A DNA stretch of 18,957 nucleotides from contig DFFN01000162.1 in assembly GCA_002369525.1 (NCBI GenBank), positions 3,302-22,258 on the forward strand. Reading direction: 5' to 3'. Under the pieces are notes generated by a model that was not told where the DNA came from, made no database searches, and saw only the letters and a list, made by a program, of their open reading frames with translations. This document shows, piece by piece, positions 7,227 to 15,300 of the stretch. Every line of letters begins with the position of its first letter. Position 1 is the first letter of the stretch. The position numbers and the translations under genes were made by a program. Source of the DNA: Lachnoclostridium sp. UBA3775 (lineage in GTDB: Bacteria > Bacillota > Clostridia > Lachnospirales > Lachnospiraceae).

Positions 7227-7904
7227 CTAGATCATATCTGTCGGAGTCTCAACCCTGCCGAGCATGACCTCGAGATTGCCGTTTCTCATTCTGATCTCAT
7301 CCATGAATTTTTTCTCGCTCACATCATTTTTCATTGCGACTTCATATTTCAGCTTGTACATGCTTCCCATATTGGTTGTTCTCACCCTCACAAGTTCGTG
7401 GCTTTTTGTATAACTGTTAAAAAGATCGTCGAAAATTTCGCTGTAATCAAGATTTTCGGGAATTACGACGCTAAGCTCTTTTACTCCGGCATCCTTTCCT
7501 CCGAAACCGATGCTGAGATAGAAAATACTGAGCAGGCCTACCACAAGCACGAAAATGACTGCAAGTGCGATATAACCCGTTCCGCAGGCAAGTCCCGCTA
7601 CCATCGCAAAGAAGATCGAACTTATCTCACGTCCGGTACCCGGCTGTGAACGGAATCTCGTGAGCGAAAAAGCCCCCGCAACCGCGATTCCCGTTCCGAT
7701 GTTGCCGTTTACCATTAATATGATGATGGCCACCAGGGCCGGAAGCAATGTAAGTGTGACGGCAAAGCTCTGTGAACATCTTGTCTTATACATATGTACA
7801 ACTGCGATGACAAATCCCAGAAGCGCCGCTGCCGCAAGGCAGATTAAAAAGCTTTGTACCGTGATTCCTTTTGTGCTGTCTATAACCGATTTAAAAATGT
7901 TCAT
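7227..7904 (-). CDS. DUF4956 membrane protein, partner of the VTC polymerase
   Basis: A 225-residue membrane protein of the DUF4956 family. Hydrophobic segments lie at about 18-38, 48-66, 68-82 and 94-131, with the family stretch NGNIGTGIAVAGAFSLTRFR at 66-85 and SQPGTGREISS at its cytoplasmic end. Residues 140-225 form a soluble domain. No catalytic motif is visible and the biochemical function is unknown. DUF4956 genes are often found beside VTC-domain polyphosphate polymerase genes; here the gene follows one by 18 nt. A role as membrane anchor or polyphosphate conduit is therefore inferred from context only. No clear terminator follows before the cysK promoter. Confidence 0.87.
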   Translation of the reverse strand: MNIFKSVIDSTKGITVQSFLICLAAAALLGFVIAVVHMYKTRCSQSFAVTLTLLPALVAIIILMVNGNIGTGIAVAGAFSLTRFRSQPGTGREISSIFFAMVAGLACGTGYIALAVIFVLVVGLLSIFYLSIGFGGKDAGVKELSVVIPENLDYSEIFDDLFNSYTKSHELVRVRTTNMGSMYKLKYEVAMKNDVSEKKFMDEIRMRNGNLEVMLGRVETPTDMI

Positions 7905-7922
7905 TGTTCTTTCCTCTCTTTT

Positions 7923-8675
7923 CTATGCGTATTTTACCATGTTGTTTTTAGAATATGCCATTGCCGCTTCGGCAGCTCCCACTGCCGCATCAAGCAGCAG
8001 CTTTGAATATGCAAGGCCGTACTTTGAAAATGATGTGGGGAATATAGAATACTTTTCAAGGAGCCTTACAAGCTCCATCGGATATGCCTCGCCGCATTTG
8101 ATTTCCATAAGCACCGAGCCTTCGGGAAGGAGCTTGTTGCCGTAGGAACCCGAAATCAGGTTCACATCGCTTGTCCTCCATGTAAGGTCGGTATCAAAGG
8201 TGATCCTTAAATCCCGGTCATCCTTCAATACCCATGCCGTTCTGTAATAGCTCAGATACATTGCCGGTCTTAAATCCCCGTAAAACCTTGCAAAATACTG
8301 AAGCTCCTTCCCGATCTGGCTTTCGGGGCTCATACCCTCTCCCCTGACAAAGGCCTCCGCCTTGTCAACATCTATTTTTTCTCTTCTTTTATACACTATG
8401 CCTTCGTACTTTTTCTTTATTTCAAGATAGGCCGGCTCGCCGTGGTGTATCTCATTGTAGCAGCGCAGCCTCAGCTTTTCCTTGTAAACCGGTTTATCAA
8501 GCGAATCCCTTATCAGCCTGAAGTTCGCTGTGTCATAGTATATGTTCTGTATCAGATTTTCGGGATATTCATCCGGATCAAGCTTATCGAAGTACTCCGT
8601 AAAGAATTCCGAAAACTGCTCTTTGCTAAGGAGATATTTCTTCTCATATCTTTTAAAAACTCTCAGATCGCTCAT
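7923..8675 (-). CDS. VTC-domain polyphosphate polymerase
   Basis: A 250-residue single-domain protein of the VTC superfamily. The yeast member Vtc4 builds polyphosphate from ATP in a tunnel lined with basic residues. Matching elements here are RYEKKY (9-14), KEKLRLRCY (65-73), EIKKKYEGIVYKRR (85-98), LRITFD (156-161), MEIKCG (190-195) and FSKYG (216-220), which together supply the Arg/Lys/Glu pattern of the active tunnel. There is no transmembrane segment or SPX domain, unlike the yeast protein, so membrane attachment probably comes from the DUF4956 protein encoded 18 nt downstream. The ATG at 8675 has AAAGGCGG upstream. Direct repeats resembling a phosphate-regulon box precede it. It could instead be a related CYTH/triphosphate-tunnel enzyme, but the motif order fits VTC. 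Confidence 0.87.
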   Translation of the reverse strand: MSDLRVFKRYEKKYLLSKEQFSEFFTEYFDKLDPDEYPENLIQNIYYDTANFRLIRDSLDKPVYKEKLRLRCYNEIHHGEPAYLEIKKKYEGIVYKRREKIDVDKAEAFVRGEGMSPESQIGKELQYFARFYGDLRPAMYLSYYRTAWVLKDDRDLRITFDTDLTWRTSDVNLISGSYGNKLLPEGSVLMEIKCGEAYPMELVRLLEKYSIFPTSFSKYGLAYSKLLLDAAVGAAEAAMAYSKNNMVKYA

Positions 8676-8718
8676 TTTTGATGCCGCCTTTCGTTTGTCG
8701 TTTTTGTTTTATGGCTGT

Positions 8719-8774
8719 ATTGTAACAAAGCAAACTAAAACGAACTTAAAGCGGCAGTTAAAGTTTGGTTAAAG
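8719..8774 (-). promoter_or_regulatory. VTC gene promoter with Pho-box-like direct repeats
   Basis: On the minus strand CTTTAAC occurs at 8768-8774 and 8757-8763, followed by CTTTAAG at 8745-8751 and a weaker GTTTTAG at 8735-8741, with spacings of 11, 12 and 10 bp. A TACAAT -10 box lies at 8719-8724, and the -35 position (about 8742-8747) has no consensus hexamer but overlaps the repeats. This is the layout of a promoter activated by an OmpR/PhoB-family regulator binding tandem sites on one DNA face. Confidence 0.55.
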
Positions 8775-8828
8775 TTTCAAATTCCCGAAAAAAGATAAAA
8801 AAAGACATCATCAGAACAATATAGTTAA

Positions 8829-8857
8829 TTGTTTTTACCGGACCGAACGATTATAAT
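8829..8857 (+). promoter_or_regulatory. Plus-strand promoter-like sequence before a gene fragment
   Basis: TTGTTT (8829-8834) and TATAAT (8852-8857) are 17 nt apart. The only downstream reading frame is the truncated membrane-protein remnant, so this may be an orphan promoter, or drive antisense RNA across the end of the histidine kinase gene. Confidence 0.4.
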
Positions 8858-8887
8858 CATGGTACAAAAAAGAGAGAACAACATAAT

Positions 8888-9052
8888 CTTGCAAAGGTGC
8901 TGTTAAACGGAGAAACCCAGATTTCCTACGCAATGCAGTTCCTGCCCGTCTGCGGCATCATGCTCTTTGCGGTTGATATGCTTTTCGTATTCAGAAGCGG
9001 TGTTTCCCTGATCAAAAAGGTCAACAGTGGAATTCTGCAACGAACTCAATAG
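8888..9052 (+). pseudogene. C-terminal fragment of a membrane protein
   Basis: A 54-codon plus-strand stretch, starting LAKVLLNGET and containing a hydrophobic segment (about residues 16-36) then FRSGVSLIKK, reads like the end of an inner-membrane transporter subunit. A TRAP small permease (DctQ-like) is one guess and not secure. No start codon lies near the beginning and nothing upstream supplies an N-terminus. Its last codons overlap the 3' end of the histidine kinase gene on the other strand, so the final residues probably derive from that gene rather than the lost one. Confidence 0.4.
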
Positions 9053-10337
9053 TTCCTTCCGACCGGCTGTCGGCCTTTACGTTCATGCCCTTGTGCTTAT
9101 CGGCAATGGCCTGGACTATCGAAAGCCCGATGCCGCTGCCTCCGGTCTCCCGCGATCTTGACTTGTCAACGCGGTAGAAACGTTCAAAAAGACGCGACAG
9201 CTCCTGTCTGTCGATTTTCTCACATGTATTAAAAACTGTGAGCCTTGCCTTCTTGTTTTTACGGTAAAGGCTCACTTTTATTTTTTCTTCACCGGCCTCA
9301 TTTTTTCCGGTATACTTCATCGCATTGTCCATGAATATGGAAACCACCTGCCTTACGGCAGACTCGTCTCCGTGGAATTCGATGCCTTCCTCTATCTCGC
9401 TTTCAAACTCAAAGCCCTTGTTTCTCGCAACTGTTTCAAAGGGCATTACCGTTTCGCTTACCGCGGCTGAAAGACTGAAATCGGCCATCGTGAGCTCGCG
9501 CTTTTCCTCATCCATTTTGGCGAGAAGTACCATCTCGTTTATGAGCTTTGAAAGCCTTACGGTCTGGTTCCTGATGCTCTCGGTCCACTCGTTCTTTTCG
9601 TCCATCATTTCAAGCACCTCGGTGTTTGCAGAGATGATCGTGAGGGGAGTCTTGAGCTCGTGGCTCGCATCGGTGATAAATGCCTTCTGCTTTTCGACGC
9701 TCTCCGCCACCGGCTTTACAACCTTTTTAGAGAAGAACCAGAGCAGTATGAATTCAAACACGAGGCTTGCAAGAGCAACGCCGAGCGAGATCAGCAGAAG
9801 CTTTCTTGACTGTGAAACTTCCTTTGTGCAGTCAAGATAAACAAAACGGCTTCCGTTATCGGTAACATATTCCCGGTAATAATAATAGCCGTCTCTTCCG
9901 CTCTGGGCCTTACCCTTGTAAAATCCGGTCGCGATTTCTTTTGCCCGGTCATTATCTATCGCCGCAATACTGTTCGTATCGGTTTTAACAATCTCTCCGT
10001 CCGCATCAAACTCCACGACAAAAAATCTCGTGGTATACTGAGTTTCGTCGGTAAACTTGATCTTGTCAAAATCCCGCTTTATATCGTCCCTGTTCCATCT
10101 GCGGCGTTCGTCCTTGTTTTCTTCGCCTTCGGGCAGCTCACGCTGCTTATCGGGTTCAAAGCCTGCCGGTCCGAACGGTCTTTCACCAATGCTGTTTATG
10201 AATTTCAGCATTTCATTTATCTGTTTTTTTTCATTGGCAAAATTTATGATATTGATGGCGCCGACTACAATAAGCGTAACCAGAAGCATTCCCGCCATTG
10301 AAGCGGCGATAAACCTTTTTCTGAGCTGTTTATACAT
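9021..10337 (-). CDS. Sensor histidine kinase, OmpR-partner type
   Basis: A 438-residue membrane sensor kinase. Transmembrane segments lie at about 11-33 and 179-202, enclosing an outside domain of about 145 residues with a strongly charged stretch at 60-92 rich in Arg, Asp and Glu. The HisKA motif DASHELKTPLT gives phosphorylated His226. The N box is MDNAMKYT (Asn338) and the G2 box is GGSGIGLS (399-406). The G1 position reads VFNTCEKI, lacking the usual DxGxG. No clear HAMP domain separates TM2 from HisKA. It starts 7 nt after the response regulator stops, with GAGG inside the end of that gene, suggesting coupled translation. The signal is unknown; the adjacent polyphosphate genes make a phosphate or envelope signal plausible. 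Confidence 0.93.
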   Translation of the reverse strand: MYKQLRKRFIAASMAGMLLVTLIVVGAINIINFANEKKQINEMLKFINSIGERPFGPAGFEPDKQRELPEGEENKDERRRWNRDDIKRDFDKIKFTDETQYTTRFFVVEFDADGEIVKTDTNSIAAIDNDRAKEIATGFYKGKAQSGRDGYYYYREYVTDNGSRFVYLDCTKEVSQSRKLLLISLGVALASLVFEFILLWFFSKKVVKPVAESVEKQKAFITDASHELKTPLTIISANTEVLEMMDEKNEWTESIRNQTVRLSKLINEMVLLAKMDEEKRELTMADFSLSAAVSETVMPFETVARNKGFEFESEIEEGIEFHGDESAVRQVVSIFMDNAMKYTGKNEAGEEKIKVSLYRKNKKARLTVFNTCEKIDRQELSRLFERFYRVDKSRSRETGGSGIGLSIVQAIADKHKGMNVKADSRSEGTIEFVAEFHC

Positions 10338-10344
10338 ATATGCC

Positions 10345-11016
10345 TCATTTCTGCTTTAAAGTATAGCCTATTCCCCTGACAGCCTGTATCTCTACCCTGC
10401 TTTTCATACCCGTCAGCTTCTTTCTGAGCGATGATATTGCGACCCACACAACATTGATCTCAACGTCCGAATCATAGCCCCAGACCTGATCGAGCATTCT
10501 TTCGGTGGAAATGAGGTTGCCTGAATTTCTAAGCAACAGCTCCATCACCTGAAACTCCTTATGGGTCAGCCTGTAGCTTTCCTTCCCGTTCCCGAGTTCC
10601 GCGGCCGAAATGTCAAGATATATGTCACCGAATTCGAGCTTTTCGGAAACCATCTCGCCCTTTCTTCTGGTGATAGAACGAAGACGCGCAAGCAGTTCTC
10701 CCATTGCGAAGGGCTTTGGAAGATAATCATCGGCACCGGCATCGAGTCCGGCTATCCTGTCATTTACCTCCGCCTTTGCCGTAAGCATGATAACAGGCGT
10801 GTGTATTCCTGCCTTTCGCATTCTCTTAAGCGCCTCAATGCCGTCCATCACCGGCATCATGACATCGAGTATGATACCGTCATAGTCGGTATTCTTTGCA
10901 TAATCAAGGGCATCCTCGCCGTTATAGACCGCATCCACCGTATAATTGTTCTTAGTAAGCACTGCTGTCAGTGCGCGTGATAATTCCTTTTCATCCTCGG
11001 CAAGTAAAAGTCTCAT
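10345..11016 (-). CDS. OmpR/PhoB-family response regulator
   Basis: A 223-residue DNA-binding response regulator. The receiver domain (1-120) has acidic residues Glu7/Asp8, phospho-acceptor Asp51 in ILDVMMP, Thr79 and Lys101 in LPKPF. The C-terminal winged helix (about 127-222) has LTHKEFQVMELLL and ends with RGIGYTL. The start at 11016 has AGGAGG 7 nt upstream; the in-frame ATG at 11052 lies right against a TATACT -10 box and so cannot be in the message. It forms an operon with the kinase gene 7 nt downstream. Tandem TTTAGG repeats at its promoter suggest autoregulation. VanR- or PhoP-like subgroup cannot be decided by eye. Confidence 0.93.
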   Translation of the reverse strand: MRLLLAEDEKELSRALTAVLTKNNYTVDAVYNGEDALDYAKNTDYDGIILDVMMPVMDGIEALKRMRKAGIHTPVIMLTAKAEVNDRIAGLDAGADDYLPKPFAMGELLARLRSITRRKGEMVSEKLEFGDIYLDISAAELGNGKESYRLTHKEFQVMELLLRNSGNLISTERMLDQVWGYDSDVEINVVWVAISSLRKKLTGMKSRVEIQAVRGIGYTLKQK

Positions 11017-11054
11017 GGCTGCCCTCCTTGTGCTGTTTTTCTGCTTTGTCATTC

Positions 11055-11086
11055 AGTATAGCACAGCTTCCTAAAATCTACCTAAA
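11055..11086 (-). promoter_or_regulatory. Response regulator promoter with tandem TTTAGG sites
   Basis: TTTAGG at 11081-11086 and 11070-11075 are 11 bp apart, upstream of a TATACT -10 box (11055-11060). The -35 position (about 11078-11083) has no consensus hexamer and is overlapped by the repeats. One-turn spacing at the -35 region is typical of OmpR-family activator sites. Confidence 0.5.
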
Positions 11087-11100
11087 TGCCCAAAAGCATA

Positions 11101-12315
11101 TTATAATTTTTTGATTCTTTCTATGGCCTCTATCGTATTGTCGCGTTTTCCGAAGGCCGTAAGCCTGAAATAATGCTCTCCGTGAGGTCCGAAGCCGGAG
11201 CCCGGAGTTCCTACCACGCCTGCATTTTCAAGAAGATAATCGAAATATTCCCAGCTGCTCATGCCGCCCGGAGTTTTAAGCCAGATGTACGGAGCATTGA
11301 CGCCTCCCGAAACCTCATATCCTGCTTCCGACAGACCGTTAAGTATTATCTTTGCGTTCTCCATATATCCTGCAATCTGCTCTGTTATCTGCTTCCTGCC
11401 TTCTTTTGAATATACCGCTTCTCCGGCACGCTGTATGATATACGGTGCCCCGTTATATTTTGTTCCGTGCCTTCTTGCCCAGAGGCCGTGTACCTGGGTC
11501 CCTTCGACCGTAAGAGATTTCGGTATAACGGTAAAGCCCAGTCTCAGTCCCGTAAAGCCGGCCGTCTTTGAAAAGGATCTGAACTCTATCGCACATTCCC
11601 TGGCGCCGTCGCACTCGAAAATGCTGTGCGGCACGTCTGCTTCGGAAATATATGCCTCATAAGCCGCATCGTAAAGGATCACAGAACCGTTTTTGTTTGC
11701 GTAATCCACCCATTTCTGCAGCTCATCCTTTTTCATCACGGCACCGGTCGGATTATTGGGAAAGCATAAATAGATAAGGTCAGGCACTTCCTTGGGAAGC
11801 CCCGGCATGAATCCGTTTTCCGCCGTGCAGGGCATGTAGATAACATCCTTAAAAAGCATGCGCTCTTCGTCATATTCCCCCGTTCTTCCAGCCATCACGT
11901 TAGAATCCACATATACAGGATATACCGGATCGCAGACCGCGATCCTATTGTCGGTACTGAAAATCTCCTGAATGTTTCCGCAGTCGCATTTTGCGCCGTC
12001 GGAGACAAAAATCTCATCGGCCGAAATGTCGCAGCCGCGCGTTTTGTAATCAAAGTCCGCTATTCTTTCGCGAAGGAAAGCATAGCCCAGATCCGGTGCA
12101 TAGCCGTGAAAGGTTTCGGCTTCGCCCATCTCGTCAACAGCCGAATGGAGGGTTTTTATTATCTCGGGCGCAATCGGTTTCGTAACATCGCCTATTCCAA
12201 GACGTATGATTTTTTTGTCCGGGTTTGCCGCCTCATATTCCCTTACTTTCTTCCCTATGGTTGAAAAAAGGTAGCTTCCGGGAAGTTTTAAATAGTTTCT
12301 GTTGATCTTTGCCAT
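11101..12315 (-). CDS. dapL: LL-diaminopimelate aminotransferase
   Basis: DapL converts tetrahydrodipicolinate directly to LL-diaminopimelate with glutamate as amino donor, feeding lysine and peptidoglycan synthesis. The 404 residues fit the family length. Diagnostic parts are the N-terminal LKLPGSYLFSTIGKK (9-23), GIGDVTKP (40-47), CFPNNPTGA (184-192) and the PLP lysine Lys250 in SFSKTAGFTG. The ATG at 12315 has AAAGGAT upstream and begins 32 nt after carB stops, so it is probably the last gene of the nucleotide operon. No hairpin terminator is visible in the short gap before the response regulator promoter. Confidence 0.95.
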   Translation of the reverse strand: MAKINRNYLKLPGSYLFSTIGKKVREYEAANPDKKIIRLGIGDVTKPIAPEIIKTLHSAVDEMGEAETFHGYAPDLGYAFLRERIADFDYKTRGCDISADEIFVSDGAKCDCGNIQEIFSTDNRIAVCDPVYPVYVDSNVMAGRTGEYDEERMLFKDVIYMPCTAENGFMPGLPKEVPDLIYLCFPNNPTGAVMKKDELQKWVDYANKNGSVILYDAAYEAYISEADVPHSIFECDGARECAIEFRSFSKTAGFTGLRLGFTVIPKSLTVEGTQVHGLWARRHGTKYNGAPYIIQRAGEAVYSKEGRKQITEQIAGYMENAKIILNGLSEAGYEVSGGVNAPYIWLKTPGGMSSWEYFDYLLENAGVVGTPGSGFGPHGEHYFRLTAFGKRDNTIEAIERIKKL

Positions 12316-12347
12316 TGTTTTATCCTTTCTTACGGACTGCCGTTTTA

Positions 12348-15300
12348 CTATATCGTTGAAATGCCTATGGTCACTTCCTCAAGCACATCGAGCAACATCC
12401 TGACGGTGTCGAGGCTTGTAAGCATGGTGACGTTATTATGCGCCGCGGCTTTTCTGATCGCGACGCCGTCTCCGTAATGCTTTCCGGACAGTATTGCGCG
12501 GGTATTTATCACGTAGCTGACATAACCCGCTTTTATCGATTCGAGTATCTCGCTGCTTCCTTCGCTGGGCTTGTGCCTGATGCGTGTGTGTATGCCCGCC
12601 TTTTTTAGCACCTCACCTGTAAGGGAGCTTGCCTCGATGTTAAAGCCCATGTTATAGAAACGGCGGACCAGCGGTATTGTTTCTTCCTTATCCTCATCGG
12701 CAACGCTCACGATGACCGTTCCGTAATTTTTAAGCTTAAGTCCGGAAGCGATCATTGCCTTGTATACCGCCCTGTGCAGCTTTTCATCATAGCCTATAGC
12801 CTCTCCGGTTGACTTCATTTCCGGCGAAAGGTAAGCATCCATTCCGGCAAGCTTTGAAAACGAAAAGGCGGGAACCTTGACATAGTAACGCTTCTTTTCC
12901 TCGGGATATATGTCAAATATCCCCTGCTCCTTAAGGCTGATCCCGAGTATGGCGTTGGTCGCTATGTCTGCGAGCCGGTAGCCTGTTGCCTTTGAAAGAA
13001 AAGGCACTGTCCTCGAAGACCTGGGATTTACCTCGATAATATATACATTGTCATTCCTGTCAACTATGAACTGAATGTTGAACAGCCCGATGATTCCGAT
13101 CGCAAGCCCAAGCTTTTTGGTGTAGCTTAGTATTGTTCCCTTCACCTTGTCGGAAAGGCTGTAGGGCGGATATATGCTCATTGAATCCCCGGAATGAACT
13201 CCGGTCCTCTCGACAAGCTCCATGATGCCCGGCACGAAAACATCGCGTCCGTCGCATACGGCGTCAACCTCCACTTCCTTGCCTTTGATATACTTATCAA
13301 CCAGCACCGGCCTGTCAACGCTTACCGTTACCGCCGAATGAAGATATTCCCTGAGGTCTTCCTCCTTTGCGACTATCTGCATCGCGCGTCCGCCCAGAAC
13401 GAAGCTTGGCCTTACAAGCACCGGATAACCGATGGTTTCTGCTGCGATAACACCATCTTCTATGCCGGTCACGGCCGTGCCCTCCGGTCTGGGGATCTCA
13501 AGCTCAAGCAGAAGCTTTTCGAAAAGATCCCTGTCCTCGGCACGGTCGATTGCCTCCCTGCCGGTACCTATGATCCTTACGCCTCTTTCGGCAAGTCCGT
13601 CGGCAAGGTTTATGGCTGTCTGGCCGCCAAGCGTTGCAATGACTCCCTCGGGCTTCTCAAGCTCAATTATATTCATAACGTCCTCAATAGTCAAGGGTTC
13701 AAAATAAAGCTTGTCCGAGCAGGTATAGTCCGTCGAAACGGTTTCGGGATTGTTATTGATTATGATTGCCTCATAACCGGCCGCCTTTATCGTCTTGACC
13801 GCATGTACCGTGGAATAGTCGAATTCCACGCCCTGTCCGATCCTGATCGGGCCCGATCCAAGCACTATCACCTTTTTGTTGCCCGAAATCCTCGATTCGT
13901 TTTCGTCCTCGTAACAGGAGTAAAAATACGGGACATAGCTTTCAAATTCCGATGCGCAGGTATCTATCATCTTGTAAACAGGCATGACGGCGTTTTCTTT
14001 TCTAAGCCTGTAAATATCCTGCTCGGACTCCTTGCCAAAATGTGCGACAGCCCTGTCCGAAAAGCCCAGCCGCTTTGCATTGTAAAGAAGCTCTTTGGTA
14101 AGCGGCTTAGTCTTTAGCTTTTTTTCCAATTCTGTTATGTTTCCCAGTTTTCTGATGAAGAAACGGTCGATTCCCGTACATGAAAAGATTTCATCCTCTC
14201 CCACATTTCGTCTTAACAGCTCCGCGACGGCGAATATCCTGTCATCGCTTCCTTTTTTTATGTATGAAATGAGGCTTTCCGTGTCATAGGCGTCAAACTT
14301 TTTATCGTGGAGATGGAAATGGCCCGTTTCAAGAGAACGTACCGCTTTTAACAGGCTTTCCTCAAAGCTTCTTCCGACACTCATAACCTCTCCGGTGGCT
14401 TTCATCTGCGTAGAGAGCGAATTGTCGGCATCGGCAAATTTATCGAAAGGAAAGCGGGGCATTTTCGTGACCACATAGTCAAGTGAGGGCTCAAATGACG
14501 CCGGGGTATTTGCCAGTCTTATTTCATCTAACGTCATGCCTATGCCTATTTTCGCCGAAACCCTTGCGATAGGGTAACCGCTGGCCTTTGAAGCAAGTGC
14601 CGAAGAACGGGAAACCCTCGGATTCACTTCGATAAGATAGTATCTGAACGAATTCGGATCAAGCGCGAACTGCACATTGCAGCCGCCTTCTATCTTTAAG
14701 GCACGTATTATCTTAAGGGCGGAGCTTCTTAGCATCTGGTACTCCCTGTTGCAAAGAGTCTGCGACGGGCAGACCACTATCGAATCTCCTGTGTGGATAC
14801 CGACCGGGTCAAGATTTTCCATGTTGCATACAGTGATCGCAGTATCATTCTTGTCGCGTATCACCTCATATTCTATTTCCTTATAGCCCTTGACGCTTTT
14901 TTCTATGAGAACCTGGTGTACGGGCGAAAGCGTCAGAGCGTTTTTCATCAGTTCGTCAAACTCCTCCTCAGTCTCGGCAAAACCGCCGCCGGTACCGCCG
15001 AGGGTAAATGCGGGACGAAGGACCACGGGAAGCCCTATATGCTCCAAAGCCCTTTTTCCCTCCTCAAAGGAATTTGCGATCTCTGACGGAAGCACCGGTT
15101 CACCAAGCCTTTCGCAAAGCTCCTTGAATTTTTCCCTGTCCTCCGCCATTTCGATGCTTTCGGAACCGGTACCCAAAAGCTCACACCTGCACTCCGCAAG
15201 CACTCCTTTCTTTTCAAGCTGCATTGCAAGATTCAGGCCCGTCTGGCCGCCGATTCCCGGAAGTATCGCATCCGGTCTTTCAAGCCTCACGATCTTCGCG

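Larger units (their letters stand above)
8676..9020. other. Regulatory gap between the VTC gene and histidine kinase gene
   Basis: These 345 bases contain the VTC -10 box and direct repeats (8719-8774), an AT-rich inverted repeat AACAAT/ATTGTT (8815-8820 and 8828-8833), a plus-strand promoter-like sequence (8829-8857) and most of a membrane-protein gene fragment (8888-9052). No convincing terminator for the histidine kinase transcript is visible, so some read-through into the VTC gene is possible. Confidence 0.5.

Noticed and set aside
8815..8833. Terminator from the AACAAT/ATTGTT hairpin
   Set aside because: The stem is six mostly A-T pairs and would not be stable; it may be coincidental or a weak operator.
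11017..11052. Longer response regulator N-terminus starting at 11052
   Set aside because: That ATG abuts the -10 box and lacks a ribosome site, while 11016 has a strong AGGAGG.
11053..11100. Terminator after dapL
   Set aside because: No stable hairpin is present in the short gap; it holds the regulator promoter instead.
13194..14117. 307-codon plus-strand ORF
   Set aside because: It lies wholly inside carB on the opposite strand, has no family motifs or ribosome site, and is explained by codon bias of the real gene.
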